64,000 nucleotides of DNA, taken from contig CAJNOP010000044.1 of NCBI GenBank assembly GCA_905250075.1, positions 1,049,624 to 1,113,623 on the forward strand, given 5' to 3'. Positions 1 through 12,100 of this stretch are shown here, piece by piece (the stretch's first letter is position 1; each line of letters opens with the position of its first letter). A model generated the notes under the pieces. That model worked only from the letters and a program-made list of their open reading frames with translations, did no database searches and was not told the origin of the DNA. Made by a program: the position numbers and the translations under genes. The DNA comes from Rotaria sp. Silwood1. Taxonomy: Eukaryota; Rotifera; Eurotatoria; Philodinida; Philodinidae.

Positions 1-40
1 AATTATTATTGTTTATTTCTTTATTTGATCTATTTATTAG

Positions 41-663
41 GCTCAACATAAATGTAATCGATCCGAAAGTGCATTAACATTACTTAATGATGCACTTAAA
101 ATTGATTCAAAAAATGCTCTATGTAAATTTCATAAGTAAATAGATTAAATTATAATGATTGAATTTTTCTTAAATGATTAGTTTTTCTGTTGTATAGAGC
201 TGGTCTTTTATTACATCTTGAAAGATATCAAGAAGCATTAATTGAACTTGAAGAACTACGGCAAATCGCACCAAAAGAATCACTTGTTTACTATTTACTT
301 AGTAAAGTAAGTTTAATTAATTAAGAAAAATTATAACATTCAATGCATTGATATAAGGTTCATCGACATTTGAAAAATTTTCACTATTCATATATGTATA
401 TGTCATGGAGTATGGATCTTGATCCAAAAGGTATTGAAAACTAAGTTTTTCTTCCATATATATATATATAATTATCTTTTATTAAAGGTGCCAATAATCA
501 ATTAAAAGAAAATGCCGATAAATTTTATTCAAAAGATGAAGATCTTTTACTCGGTATGGAAGATATGGCATCATCTGTTACAGAAGATGATAATAGTCAA
601 ATGCAATCCCAAAGTTCACTCCAAGATATACAACCAATGGACTCAAGTGAAGAAATTCTTTAA
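41..663 (+). CDS. CDC27: CDC27/APC3, C-terminal part (last four exons)
   Basis: Subunit 3 of the anaphase-promoting complex, a nuclear TPR scaffold that binds co-activator and IR-tail substrates. Exons 41-135, 198-306, 358-430 and 488-663 join in phase into 150 residues. Diagnostic stretches shared with animal CDC27 are ELEELRQIAPKESLVYYLL, a last TPR ending in SWSMDLDPKGANNQLKE, and an acidic Ser/Asp/Gln-rich tail ending at TAA 661-663. Introns are about 50-60 bp with gtaagt-type donors. The gene is cut by the left window edge, so the N-terminal TPRs and the disordered middle are missing. Identity is confident because the DLDPKGANNQ motif is specific to CDC27 among TPR proteins. Confidence 0.95.
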
Positions 664-2569
664 CAAAAACAAAATTCTTTTTTGTCTTTTGTGTTTTTAT
701 ACACATCAATTTTTTTTCCTCTTTTTTTTTGTACATGCGCGAAGAAAAAACCCTAATAAGTGAGTGTCTCTGTGTGTGTGTGTAAAGCCAAACTGCAAAA
801 TCAAGTTGCTCAGGTTTGTGCTCATTTCTATTCTTCTTTACATTTTTCCCTATTTATGACACAGTGTGCTTATAAAAAAAACAAAGTCTATCATCGATTG
901 GATTTATCCTTTTCTTCTTTCATCTTTTTTTCTATCTCATTATCAACATGTAGTACGGTTTACTATCTTTATTATACATGCACACACTATTCTGATTTTA
1001 TATATATAAATAGTGAGAGTGAGTGAAAAAACATATATATTTGAACAAAACAGAAAAATTCTACAGATGGCCAACATTATTAAGACACCTCTTCTTTTTC
1101 TTGCCTTTTGTTTATCCTTTTTTTCTCTTCTTTTCTTCTGTCTATTCTTCCATTATCAAACGAATAACGTTAAACAAAAAAAAAAAACGTCAATAAAAAA
1201 GAAAATATATACTGCATGCAGAGTAAGATTTGGTTTCGTTCATATGAATAAGATATTTTGTTTGATAAGTTTAATGGACCAAAATCGATTTTTATGATAA
1301 ATAAATGCGAATCGAATACTTTATAATTTGTTAGTTTTGCTTATAAAACAAATACTAGTTTTGAAATTTATATGAAGAAAAAAAAAGCAGGTTGAAAACG
1401 GAAATCCGCCTTAAAAGAAACGAATATAGAAAATCGAAAACTTCGTATTACAACACAAATGTTTACATTATATTCTTCGTGAGCTCTATTTTCAAGAGAA
1501 CAAAAAAAAGCTATTCAAAATTGATAATTCACATATACTAATCATAGATTACAACAACTATCAAATATCAAATCGATTCCAATACTATTTTTATCCAATT
1601 TACGCAAGTTTACTTTTGTTTAATGAAATATTTAAATAGAGTTGCTAGTACGAAATATAGTAATTCGATATCATTATTGTATCATCGAACAAATAAATCA
1701 ATGTGATATTTAAAATGTAGGATCAAACTCGAATATGATACTTGAGAAGACCAACGAGTTAAAAAAGAAAACTAAAATTTATTCAAAACTGATTATTGTT
1801 ACAGGCATCGACGACTCATACCATTTTTATTATTTTCGCTTTATTTTCATAAAGAACATTAACAACAAAGTTTCTCATGAAATTATATCATGTTCCTACT
1901 TTTATATACAAAAACATACTAAGAACGCTTCTAGGTAAAACAAAATAATATAAATGCAGTTAATATTCCTACTAACGGTAGAAAAATTTTGACTTATTTT
2001 GTTTGACTTGGTTCATGGTCATTGTACATTCAATTGATAATATTTATATATATTGGATAATCTTTGGATGCTAATCTTTCAATTAGTATGATGACAGCTT
2101 CTCTTCGTTACACAGTGGAGGAAAAATCAGTAGTCTACGATAAAGAAATGTGTTCATCGTTATCAGGTACACTTTTCCTAATATTAACGCTCTAGCGAAA
2201 TTCAAGCGAAAATGTATTTTTTTGAAAAAAAAGAAACATTCTTTTTCACCATTCCCATTTAGAAAAACAGGAAAGGTTCCGCTGACAATATTGCAGAGCG
2301 TGCTCTCTCTATCATAAGCCTAAGTTTCATAAGACACTAATTTTGACTTGACGTGATACATAACTTCAAACGAAGACATCTAAAATCGTGCAAAAAGAGA
2401 TTGCTAATAACGATGTATTATTAACCTCTTAGATTTCGATGATTCTTGCGTTCTGTTATCGTTAATCAGTTGTGTGCATGTACTAAATGTTTTTAGTTCA
2501 TGATACATGGATTGATACATCTCTTCAAAGGACAGCTGCTGATCGATAAGACAGAATGAAAAAGATTTT
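664..2569. other. CDC27 3' flank and intergenic sequence, no gene seen
   Basis: The first several hundred bases are T/CT-rich and probably hold the CDC27 3' UTR; an AATAAA lies at about 1299. Short open frames here have low-complexity Phe/Lys/Ser translations and no exon-like splice context. I see no gene, RNA or clear mobile element between about 1300 and 2570. Confidence 0.5.
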
Positions 2570-2955
2570 TTGTATTCTGCTCGTCTTCAACCCGAATTAG
2601 AAAATTTACGATATCTAACATTTCAAGATGATCTTGGTTCTAAACAAAGGGTATCTGTGACTTTTCATGTCATCAAACATGCTTTTATCAATCTTATACA
2701 GTCAAAGAATTGTACTGAAAAACCAACTGACATTTGACCAATAGAAAACATCTAAGGTGTATTAAAAGAAAAATTACGAAGGTACAATTACAATAATATT
2801 GAACAATTGAAAAATAACTTTAAAAGAAAAGAATGTAACAAATTTTCATGTTGTTTTATATAAACGAATCGTAGATAAAATACCAACACGATTAAACTGA
2901 GTAATAGATCAGGATGGGGTATCACAAATTATCGAGCATTGACAACTTGCTATGT
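2570..2955 (+). pseudogene. Tc1/mariner-like transposase relic, C-terminal part
   Basis: In-frame remnants on the + strand resemble the end of the Tc1-family DDE transposase. Around 2725-2790 the frame reads PTDI*PIENI*GVLKEKL, matching the conserved SPDLNPIENLWGILKRK region with two stops, one of them at the invariant Trp. Next come YNNIEQLK and, after a frameshift, YKRIVDKIPTRLN, matching the family's C-terminal helix and its MPRRL element. Upstream, TFQDD at about 2620 may be what is left of FQQDN. The catalytic acidic residues cannot be confirmed and no terminal repeats were found, so this is a dead fragment. Confidence 0.7.
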
Positions 2956-3319
2956 ATGTCTTTTTATTTTGAAAAGTTAGATTGTTTTTAAAAAAATCAC
3001 CAAGATAATAGGGAAAATTGAAAAAATAGTACATAATAACGTTGTTACCAATGCTCATTCATAGTAAAAGCTATAGGCCTCAAAATTTGTAGTTATTAAG
3101 CACTGAATAGGCAAAATAATCTGTCCAGACTTTAAAGAGTTTGCTTTTGTTAAATGTGAGAAGGATAAATTTTAAAATCCTTTCGAAACTGCAGAGACAC
3201 TTCTTATAAGTAACAGTCCTACTAATTGGTTTTGCTAATAATTCATAAATATTAGTATGTTCAGATACATTACGAAATTGAGCGAAACGTTTTTTTTTTA
3301 AACTTAGATGACCTAAATT

Positions 3320-4003
3320 ATGCACGAAAAAAATAAAATCAAAACGCGAAAGCAATCTAGGTGATAATTGAATATTTTGAATAATGATTTTGATTTATTT
3401 CATTGAGATTCAATCGAATTAGCAGCAGCTAAAATTGATATTCGAGCATCTAATGTACATATAATATTAGCTGTAGCTATTAATATCGTTTGTTGTAATA
3501 ATGCATCATTTTTTCTCGAATAATCAAAATCAATCCAAAGTATAACATACCATAAATTTGTGAAATATTGATCGAGCACCTTCACTCCTGTTATCAAATT
3601 CATCCATACAACAAATGCTATTATCTGCAAGAACTAATATGCACCACTAGAATTTCAAAGCACATGAGAACTTGATTAAAAAAAAACAAAAACATAGGGA
3701 AATATTTATCTCACGTTTGAAGAACAAATTTATTAGTTTCACCATCTTTTGTAACATTAGATGTTAAACCAATTACACTTGTACCTTCATCATTAGTATA
3801 TTGAGCACGTGATATCAAGCGAAAGATGTATTGTCGTAAGTGTGATTTAGCTGTATCACGATCTCCACAAAATAAAATATTAATTTGAGATCGAAAACTT
3901 TTTTCGCTCAGCATCAATGAAACGTCTCTTTTTTCGTTCCTCCAAATAATTGTAGTAAAAAATATTTTTTTAAATCTTCATATCTAAAAGTCCTTGAAGC
4001 TTC
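3320..4003 (-). pseudogene. MCM4: MCM4 replicative-helicase pseudogene fragment (AAA+ core)
   Basis: The minus strand carries a broken copy of the MCM4 ATPase core. In order there are: YEDLKKYFLLQLFGGTKKE (the MCM4-type LLQLFGGT signature); two stops; a degenerate Walker A, CGDRDTAKS for the usual CGDPGTSKS; QYTNDEGTSVIGLTSNVTKD; a GT-AG intron of about 90 bp; a Walker B ICCMDEFD; IICTLDARISILAAANSIESQ followed by TGA where functional MCM4 has Trp; and, after another frameshift, LLSRFDFIFF (arginine-finger region). A 2-base insertion also breaks the frame just after the intron. Retention of an intron argues for an old segmental duplicate and not a retrocopy. Helicase N-terminal and C-terminal regions are absent. 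Confidence 0.9.
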
Positions 4004-4488
4004 AAACAACAGTAAAAAACCAATTAGACTCTTTTATATGTCTTTAAGCGCGTTCGAGAAGTTCTGAAACGATTTAAAAATTTATCGTTGTTATATTCAA
4101 CAAAAGCAAACTCTTTGAAATTTTGGCAGATAATTGCACCTATTTAATACTAATTAACTACAAAGTTAAAGGTCTATAACTTTTAATATGGATAAAAGTT
4201 TATAAAAACATTATCATTTACTATTTTTTTCAATTTTTCAATAAATTATATTAATAAAATTCGATATGAAATGGAAGTAACAAATATTATTTCCAGAATC
4301 TCTTTGATAAACATATGCCAAAAAAGGCAATGCTTTCCTTCATGTGAAACCGTAGCTCTCTATATCATCCCTATCAAAATTTACTCAAAAAAAATATCAA
4401 CTTGTCCTTTATTTTTGAAATTGACATTAATATCGGACAGTATCCTACACTCTAATTGCTGTTTTAGTGTATTTGATACTATATACTA

Positions 4489-5200
4489 CTTAGGACATAC
4501 CAAAAGTCTTTACGGAGCTATATTAATTTCTTATAGAATGCTTGAAGAAATTTTCTTTTTTTTATGTAGTGATAGAAAAAACGATGCTCTATTTTTCTAT
4601 GTTATTTGATCAGTCTTCAACTAATATCATCATACTAAAATTTTGATAAGAACTGTTTTTGTGCAAAACTTAAGTAACGGGTACGATAGATGAACTGTTT
4701 CAATCACTTAATACATTGTATTAAAAAAACAAAAATATTTCACAAGATGCAGAGTGAAAAGCTCTACAATTTATAAAGAACAGTTTACTTTATATATGAA
4801 ATAAGAAAACGGAATTTCTCTTCGCATAATTTTTTCAGGACGATGAAAATTGGTCGCACAGAATTTTGGTTTCTTTGACGAGAAATACACAATGAAAATA
4901 AGCTTTACTTTGTAGATTGTAGAGCTTTTCATACTGCATCTTGTGGTATATTGTGTTTTTTAATACAATGTATTAAGTGATTGAAACATTTAATCTGTCA
5001 CACCCGTTAGTTAAATTTTACACAAAAACAGTTCTTATCAAAATTTTATTATGATGATATTAGTTGAAGATTGATCAAATAGCATAGAAAAATAGAGCAT
5101 CGTTTTTTCTATCACTACATAAAAAAAAAGAAAATTTCTTCAAGCATTCTATAAGAAATTGATATAGCTCCGTAAAGACTTTTGGTATGCCCTAAGTATT
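4489..5200. repeat. Imperfect inverted repeat, about 290 bp arms (foldback-type element)
   Basis: Left arm about 4489-4780 is the reverse complement of right arm about 4908-5200, with scattered mismatches and small indels. Matched landmarks are CTTAGGACATACC near 4489 against GGTATGCCCTAAG near 5185, and AAAAGCTCTACAA near 4757 against TTGTAGAGCTTTT near 4914. The loop is about 125 bp. There is no convincing coding capacity; the open frame over the left arm is not conserved in the other arm. It is most likely a non-autonomous DNA element or foldback. No target-site duplication was recognised. Confidence 0.85.
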
Positions 5201-5543
5201 TTATGTTTAAATTCTCCAATTACCGATAAAATATTCACTAATCGTTGTCAAGATTTCATCTATATACGACCGACACAGATAATTTCCACTTAACTAATAA
5301 ATAAAGATCATTTCCTGATGTCATTTGAATGTAAAAATACTTTTTAGTTATATGAGTTTTGGTCATATTTAAAACTTTACATTTTAAAAATTCTTTCAGC
5401 AAAATTTTACTTCTTTTTATAGTTGATTCAAAAAGTGAATTGTACGCAATCATATGCAATATATAAGGGATTTATTTAAAAGAAAATATAAAATAAAGAG
5501 AGATTCATCAATTGATTGTAACTGTGAATTTTAATGAATATCA
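5201..5543. other. AT-rich spacer, 3' flank of the Mab-21 gene
   Basis: Between the foldback and the stop codon of the minus-strand Mab-21 gene. It probably includes that gene's 3' UTR. Nothing else recognised. Confidence 0.4.
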
Positions 5544-6999
5544 TTAAACATTATTAAATAATTGAGAATTTTGATTTTTAGTTGATTGAATATTTTCATA
5601 ATGAATATTATTTTCATCATAAATTATATCATTTCCTTCATCACTTGATGCTGCACTGTCGTCATCATCACCACCTTCAGTTAATTGATTTCTTAACGAA
5701 CCAAAGAAAGCCCATAAATTTTTTGATTGATTACGTCGTCGTTTACAACTAAGTACTCGACGATTAAAAAATCTTTCAAATTCATGTTGATGTTCAGCTA
5801 TATAATCTAAATGTTTTTTTAAACGTACTAATTTCGTTCGATCAATTTTTTCTAATAAATTCATTTCAGGTAAATATGGATGTTTAAGAATTTGTTGATC
5901 AACTGAAACATAAAGTAAATCAAATAATGACCAAAATATATCATTACATCGACGACGATTCCAATTTCGATGTACAAGATCTTCATCACATATATAAACC
6001 ATTAAGGCTTTTATAATATCTTCATTTAATACAGAAAATATTCGATTTAATTTAACTAAAGCAAGAAATATTTTAATTGCTTGAGCATGACGAAAATGAT
6101 CAGCACGGTGAAGAACTTTTAAACATTTCATTTCAGCTTCAATATATGATATACGCCAGGCTCGTTTTGATTGTAAATAATCATCAAGTATATATGGTTT
6201 TGTAACAAAATATGGATCAGTTTTTTTTATTTTAACACCAAATGATAAACATATTGTAAACATTAATTCTTCATGACGAATTCGAATAACTGCACCTTCA
6301 TGATCGATATCAAGTGGTTCAAGAACAAAAAATTCTATTGGATTTGGATCTTTTAATGCTTCTTCAATAAGTGAATGAACTAATTGAACAAGCACTACTG
6401 GTGATAAGTATTGTCTATCTTTTCGTGATCTCATAAACCCCCACGGATCATATCGTGATAATTCTTCATCATTGACAGAACCAGGTATTCTCAAATAAAT
6501 ATATCCAATTTTATCTAAACGTTCTTTTTCTACGGGTCGTATTGTAATTGGTATAAGTATATTAATACGTTGAATATGAACAACTTGTAAATTTTCAAAA
6601 AAAGTATCACAAAAAATTGGATCATTAAGAACAATACCATAACGATTTTTTCGTAAACGTGGCACTAAATCATCAAATATAAGACGACAAGCTTTACGAA
6701 CACGTTGAACATAATCAGGCATTATTTCAACAACTTCATAATAAAAATCTTGTAAAGCTCTTTCAAAATCATTATGATTTGAAAAACGTGATGCACACAT
6801 TGGTGGTAAAAAGTCTTTATCTTTAAAATTAAAAATAATATAATATTTTTAGTTTTTCATTTCAAATATTCAAATCATATTTCTCACCCCATTTATTTGT
6901 TGTACGTAAAAACCGTAGAGCATCATAGGAACTACTTGTTCTTTCGCTTGATCCTTGACGACGTGCTCCTGTTTTTGGTGGTGATGCTGGTGTATTCAT
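5544..6999 (-). CDS. Mab-21 domain protein (nucleotidyltransferase fold, probably non-catalytic)
   Basis: Two exons, 6888-6999 and 5544-6820, separated by a 67 bp intron, give 462 residues starting at ATG 6999 (MNTPASPPKTGARRQG). A Mab-21/cGAS-like fold is indicated by WRISYIEAEMKCLK, the following LKVLHRADH...AIKIFLAL helix and the C-terminal helical block around DIIKALMVYICDED and LPEMNLLEKID. The tail is acidic and disordered (GGDDDDSAASSDEG), followed by an Asn-rich end. The GS and [DE]x[DE] residues that bind nucleotide and metal in catalytic members are not visible: the region expected to hold them reads INILIPITI. A structural or signalling role is therefore likelier than cyclic-dinucleotide synthesis. 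The subfamily (MAB21L, MIEF or TMEM102 type) cannot be settled by eye. The gene is divergent from RAF. Confidence 0.8.
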
Positions 7000-7198
7000 A
7001 TTTATTTTTCAAACAATAGTGAAGCAAATGACTGTGTTGTTCATAGCAAATATATTCAAAATGGGATTAAGACAAGTAGAAAAAAAACAAAATAACTGAC
7101 GACTAACGAGTAGCGTCATCTGATTTATTTGATTCTTGGATTCGTTTTGTATTTGAACAAATCAGTAATCAAATTTTTTATGTTGCTGACTGATCGCT

Positions 7199-7241
7199 TG
7201 CTCTCCAGCTCTCTCTCTCTCTCCTTTCTCTCTCTCTCTCA
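7199..7241. repeat. (TC)n microsatellite in the divergent promoter region
   Basis: Near-continuous CT dinucleotides interrupted once by CTTT, about 200 bp upstream of the Mab-21 start codon. Confidence 0.9.
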
Positions 7242-7903
7242 GCTGTGATCTGGTCTGATGAATAATAATTGATAAAGTTTAGCACTGAGATAAATAATGT
7301 ATATCCGACTTTCTTTTTTTTTTTTTGTATTATTATTTATATTCCAATCTACGTGAGTTTTCATATTCTAAATGAATGCTTTTTTCTTGTAGTTTATCAC
7401 GAATTGTTATTTCCTTTTTAAAAGTCATGATCAATTTTTTTTAAAAATTTTTGCTATGTGTCTACTCATCGTATTATATGATTGTCACTTGTCAGAAACA
7501 ACGTAAAAAAATATAGAGCAGAGAAAAAAAAAATGTTGACATAGCATTAATATGAAAAAATAAAGAGAACATTGTTCTGTCTATTAGTAAGACATCACTC
7601 TTGTTTCCCTTGATTTTCTTTCGTTCTGATGTCAAAAAAAATAAAATGGACTATTCTTTTTCTTTTTTCCAGGTACCTTATAATATTTTCTATCTTATAC
7701 GCGCATCATTAGCTTCATCAAGTAGAAAAATAACAACAGTGTCCACGTACTATATGTTTTCTTTTTTGTTCTGTTCTGTGTTTTTTTGCATGTAACAGCA
7801 TCAATATAAAACCCTGGATGGTTGCTGTTGCTCGACCCTCGAGCTGTTCAAGGTTCTATTACATGTTGCTGTCGTCACCCGGATGGCGAGAGGGTTATGC
7901 AAT

Positions 7904-7965
7904 TAAGAACAAGAACAAGAACAAGAAGAAGAAGAAGAAGAAAGAGAAGAAGAAAAAAATGAGGA
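7904..7965. repeat. Purine tract (AAGAAC)n/(AAG)n
   Basis: AAGAAC units followed by a run of AAG units, and then A/G-only sequence. A strand-asymmetric simple repeat with no open frame through it. Confidence 0.9.
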
Positions 7966-9118
7966 AGAAAAATAACAGAGCATGAAGCAACACAAAAAAA
8001 AGACACAGAGAAATTGTAGCTGTCCTCTGTGTGCGTATGCGTGTGCGTGTAAAGAAGAACGAAACATACTAAGTTACTACTAATTGTTTCAGAAAAATGA
8101 CTGAAGAAAAAACGGCTGTGCGACAGTCGATGAAAAAAGACGTTACATATGGGTATTTATTAGAAAATGCAATTGCAAAAATACAATAGATCATACGTAT
8201 GTGTGTTTATATATATATATCTTAGTACATATGGAATTCATTAAATTAAAATTAGATACTGCAAAGAAAAAAAACAATACAGTTGAATAAATATGTGAAA
8301 AAAAAACATTTATTATAGAAAAATAACTATAAGTGAATAGATTTTCATGATTTTTGAGAGTGCTAATATTTTCTATGCGATAACAATGAGCTTGTGGGCG
8401 TATGTTTTTTCTCCGATGAAATTTTGAATTATTAAATAGTGATTGTTAAGCATATATTCTAATCATTTTGATGAAAAAAATATGTTTGTAGAATATAGAA
8501 ATGAAACAAGAAATCTGTCATAGTAGTTTTAAGTACTATACAAGCATCACACCTTTTTGGATATTTGAGAAAGAAAAAGGAAGGAAATAACGACGACAGT
8601 ACTTCTCTGGAAGTATGCTCTATCGATCTTCGTCAAACCGACTGCTTTCTCCTTCTTTTTTTTTTCTTCTTTTTAACACTTAAGAGATATGCACGGAATT
8701 TGTTTTAAACATCTGCATATATTCTAGGTCTTTCTTTGCTTTTATTTTCTTTCATATGCACACATTCTATCACTCAAAACTAAACTAGACAAAGAGAACA
8801 AAAAAAAAAAATACCCGTGCAAGTAAGTACGAAAAGAGAAAAAAAGCGGAGAAACTATATTAAGAAGCATTTTATATATTATAGTATGCCTAGATGTTTG
8901 TTCTTATTTATATTGACTTCCTTTTTCGATTCTTGTTATAGATATAGATATATACGTGTAAATAGATATCCTTCACTGACATCATGACTAAAAACCTTGA
9001 TATAAAGGTAAAAAATTTTATTTAATTCTGTTTTTTTTTGTTTTTGTTATCTGTCTCATTTTTTTTTCTTGTATAGACATTGTGAATTTCGATCGACATA
9101 TTGTCGTCGTTGTTTTTC

Positions 9119-12100
9119 ATGGCTATGGTTCTACAAGCAAATCTTATGACAAACGGCAATAGCAGCACGGTTCCAATGGATAAATGTGAACCGCTGCATC
9201 ATAAATCTTGTTCATCAACATCATCATCATCATCACCACCACGTTCAGCATCACCAATAAATAATAAAGAAGATAGTTTTCGTCGAATGATATTTGAAAA
9301 AATCGAAGAAGCAAAACGTGATACTGATCCAAAAAAATGTCAACAAGTATTAGATGATTTAATGAAAATGTTAAAACATCTTACAGCTGATGTTAATAAT
9401 TATAATTTAGCATTTCGTGAAACACGACCACCTTTCTATATGCAAGTAAGAAGAAAGATTTAATAAAAAAAAAAAAAACAAATTAATAAATAAAATCAAT
9501 ACATATATATATATTTCTCTTTATTAAGGAGTTTCAACGTTTAACAGATCGTATTGATATATTAACAAAAGCTCGTGATACATTAACAGAATATCTTCAT
9601 GAAGTTGAAGATCAAAATATTGAAAGTGTATTTTCATATTCGTCGCCCATAAATGAATCATCATCAATAAATGGTCAATTCCAATATTCACCATCAGAAA
9701 AATCTCCTCAACAACATAAATTATCAACATCATCGATGCAAACAAATTCAAAAGATATACATGTAAATGATTATTCAACATCAAATGATCAACAAAAAAA
9801 TTATCATGTTTACCCATCATCACCTCCAATATCAACATATGTTTTATCACAACCAACAAATTATTTTAATCAACGATCTCGTAGTCCAAGTATGACACCA
9901 AGTAATTTTATTCGTGTTCATTTTCCAAATAAACATACAACAGCTGTAAGTAAATTCATTTTAATTTTTTGTATTAATATCTATATTTAAGCTTGCACCA
10001 CGTAATGATGAAACACTTGAAGTAGCGCTTGAATCACGGGCGTCACGACATTCAGTTACTAATTTAAGAGAATATACGCCAGTTTATATGATATCAAGGT
10101 AATTTCTTTTAAATATTTAATGCAAAAAGAATATTTTCTCATTAAAAGGCAACCATGTCCATGGGATATAACCCTTGATCGTGTTCTTGAAACAGAAATT
10201 GAACTTGAAGAAAAAACAAAACTTGATCATTCATTTGTAAGTATTAAGTTAGAAAGTTAATTAGATAGAAAAAGAAAATATTTTCATAGATTCGAAAAAC
10301 ATTTTTTACATTAACTTATTGTGACGCATGTCATAAATTATTATTCCAAGGACTTCGATGCCTTGTATGCGGTTATCGTATACATGCTCGATGTGTTCGT
10401 AAATCTCATTTATGTCGTTTTGAACCACGAGATATATTTTATAGGTATTTTTCTCTAAATATGTCGCTTTTTTTCTTTTTCTTTTTTTGTGCTTTTATTA
10501 TTGTTAAAGCTTTTGATGTATGTGTATGTTAAATATCTCTAGGAAAATATCCCAACACCTCGCTTTCATGTTTTTGGTGTTCGTTGTGTTGTCTGTCATC
10601 AACGTATTCGTGGAACTCATAAACGTTGTGTTTCATGTCGAAATAATTATCATAATTATTGTTATATGAAAGCACCTATTTGTTCTCATCCTATTCTTCA
10701 GTATGTGTTCTTTATATCACATTCAAAAACAAAAATTTTACTTATTTAATGTTTTGCTTTTTTTTTTTTAATAGACATATTAAACATCCTGGTTCAAATC
10801 GATTCGATACAGAACGAATAACAGCAAAAAGTAAAGAATCATCACGTAGTCTACCTCGTTATCCATTACCAGTATGTAGTTATTTTTCTGATTTTTTTTT
10901 TAAATTTCATTTCTAAAATAATCAAAATATTCCTTATAGAGATCAAATATAAATGCAAATCAAGGAGTTGGTAAGCAGTTGCACATATATACACAGTAGT
11001 GGCCAAAATTATAAGAAAACACTGCTAATAGTCTTTCCATTTCGTGCTTCCCTTTCTACATATGATCCATTCGACTGATATTCAGTCTTATACCTAGATT
11101 TTGATGTCCTCTTTCATAATATATGATCATATATTATGAAAGAGGACATCAAAATCTAGGTATAAGACTGAATATCAGTCGAATGGATCATATGTAGAAA
11201 GGGAAGCACGAAATGGAAAGACTATTAGCAGTGTTTTCTTATAATTTTGGCCACTACTGTATATATATATTGTATTAGTAAAAGTTGTATTTCTTTTTTT
11301 CTCTTCGGTCTATGTTCCATTTTTGGCCGTCTCTGCAGCCGTTACTGCATATGCGGCGTAGGTAGATCAAAATACAAACAATTTATTAGTTTTGATTTGC
11401 TTTCATAATAACCTATACATATAAAAATTCTTTATTTATTTTTGGTGTGTATGATGGGTATCATGAAGTTATGAATTGGTTTTTTAATCTGTTAATGTAT
11501 TTTCATTTCATTCATTTTCTTCTTGAATTCCTATAAGAAAAGAAAATGAGCCCCTTTGTGTTAATATTCGTTGATAGGTTCACAAAAAGATATCAGTCAG
11601 GATTCACATGGTATTCCATCAGTAACAACAATATCAAATGTTGGTTACTGTTCGAATGTTATACAATCAACAATGAATATATCATCATCACTATCCTCAA
11701 GTTCGTTCTTTCAACAAACATCATCATTGCCATCATCGGCATTACCGATGTATCACATACCTCAGTCGTTACTTAGTAAGACTTATTTAAATCACCGTCG
11801 CATCTTATGACACGCTAAGCATTTTTTCTCAGGGCGTGTATTTCTCAGTATATATGTCTTTTTTCTTTTGGTGTATATATGTTGATATATATGCTTATTT
11901 GCGCTTTTTCACTGAGTTCTTTTTCTTTAGTCTATCATCACCAATTTTCTTTTTAATTCCCTATTGAATGCATATTTTTTAATTTGATCTATTTTGTATT
12001 TGTTTACAGCTGTTAATGGACCACTTATCACTAGCACAGAAACTCTTCGACCTAGTATGATCAAACCATCAATTGATGGTGTTATTGATATAAAAAAACC

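Larger units (their letters stand above)
7000..9118. promoter_or_regulatory. Divergent intergenic region between the Mab-21 gene and RAF
   Basis: About 2.1 kb separate the two start codons and must contain both promoters. A possible RAF 5' UTR intron ends at the acceptor TTGTATAG just before 9077, since the upstream ATG near 8984 runs into a stop after splicing. Two simple repeats are listed separately. No specific transcription-factor site or TATA element is called because the DNA is too AT-rich. Confidence 0.5.

Noticed and set aside
512-1297. Three overlapping + strand open frames after CDC27
   Set aside because: The first lies over the CDC27 last exon in another frame; the others are low-complexity Phe/Lys/Ser translations of T-rich 3' UTR.
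4271-4609. 112-codon open frame on the + strand
   Set aside because: It runs into the left arm of the 4489-5200 foldback and its frame is not kept in the other arm; no protein similarity recognised.
10543-10700. RAF exon B read as a constant second C1 domain following exon A
   Set aside because: Joining 10444 to 10543 shifts the frame and hits a stop, whereas either exon alone is in frame with exon 10775-10871; mutually exclusive use explains the phases without invoking a sequencing error.
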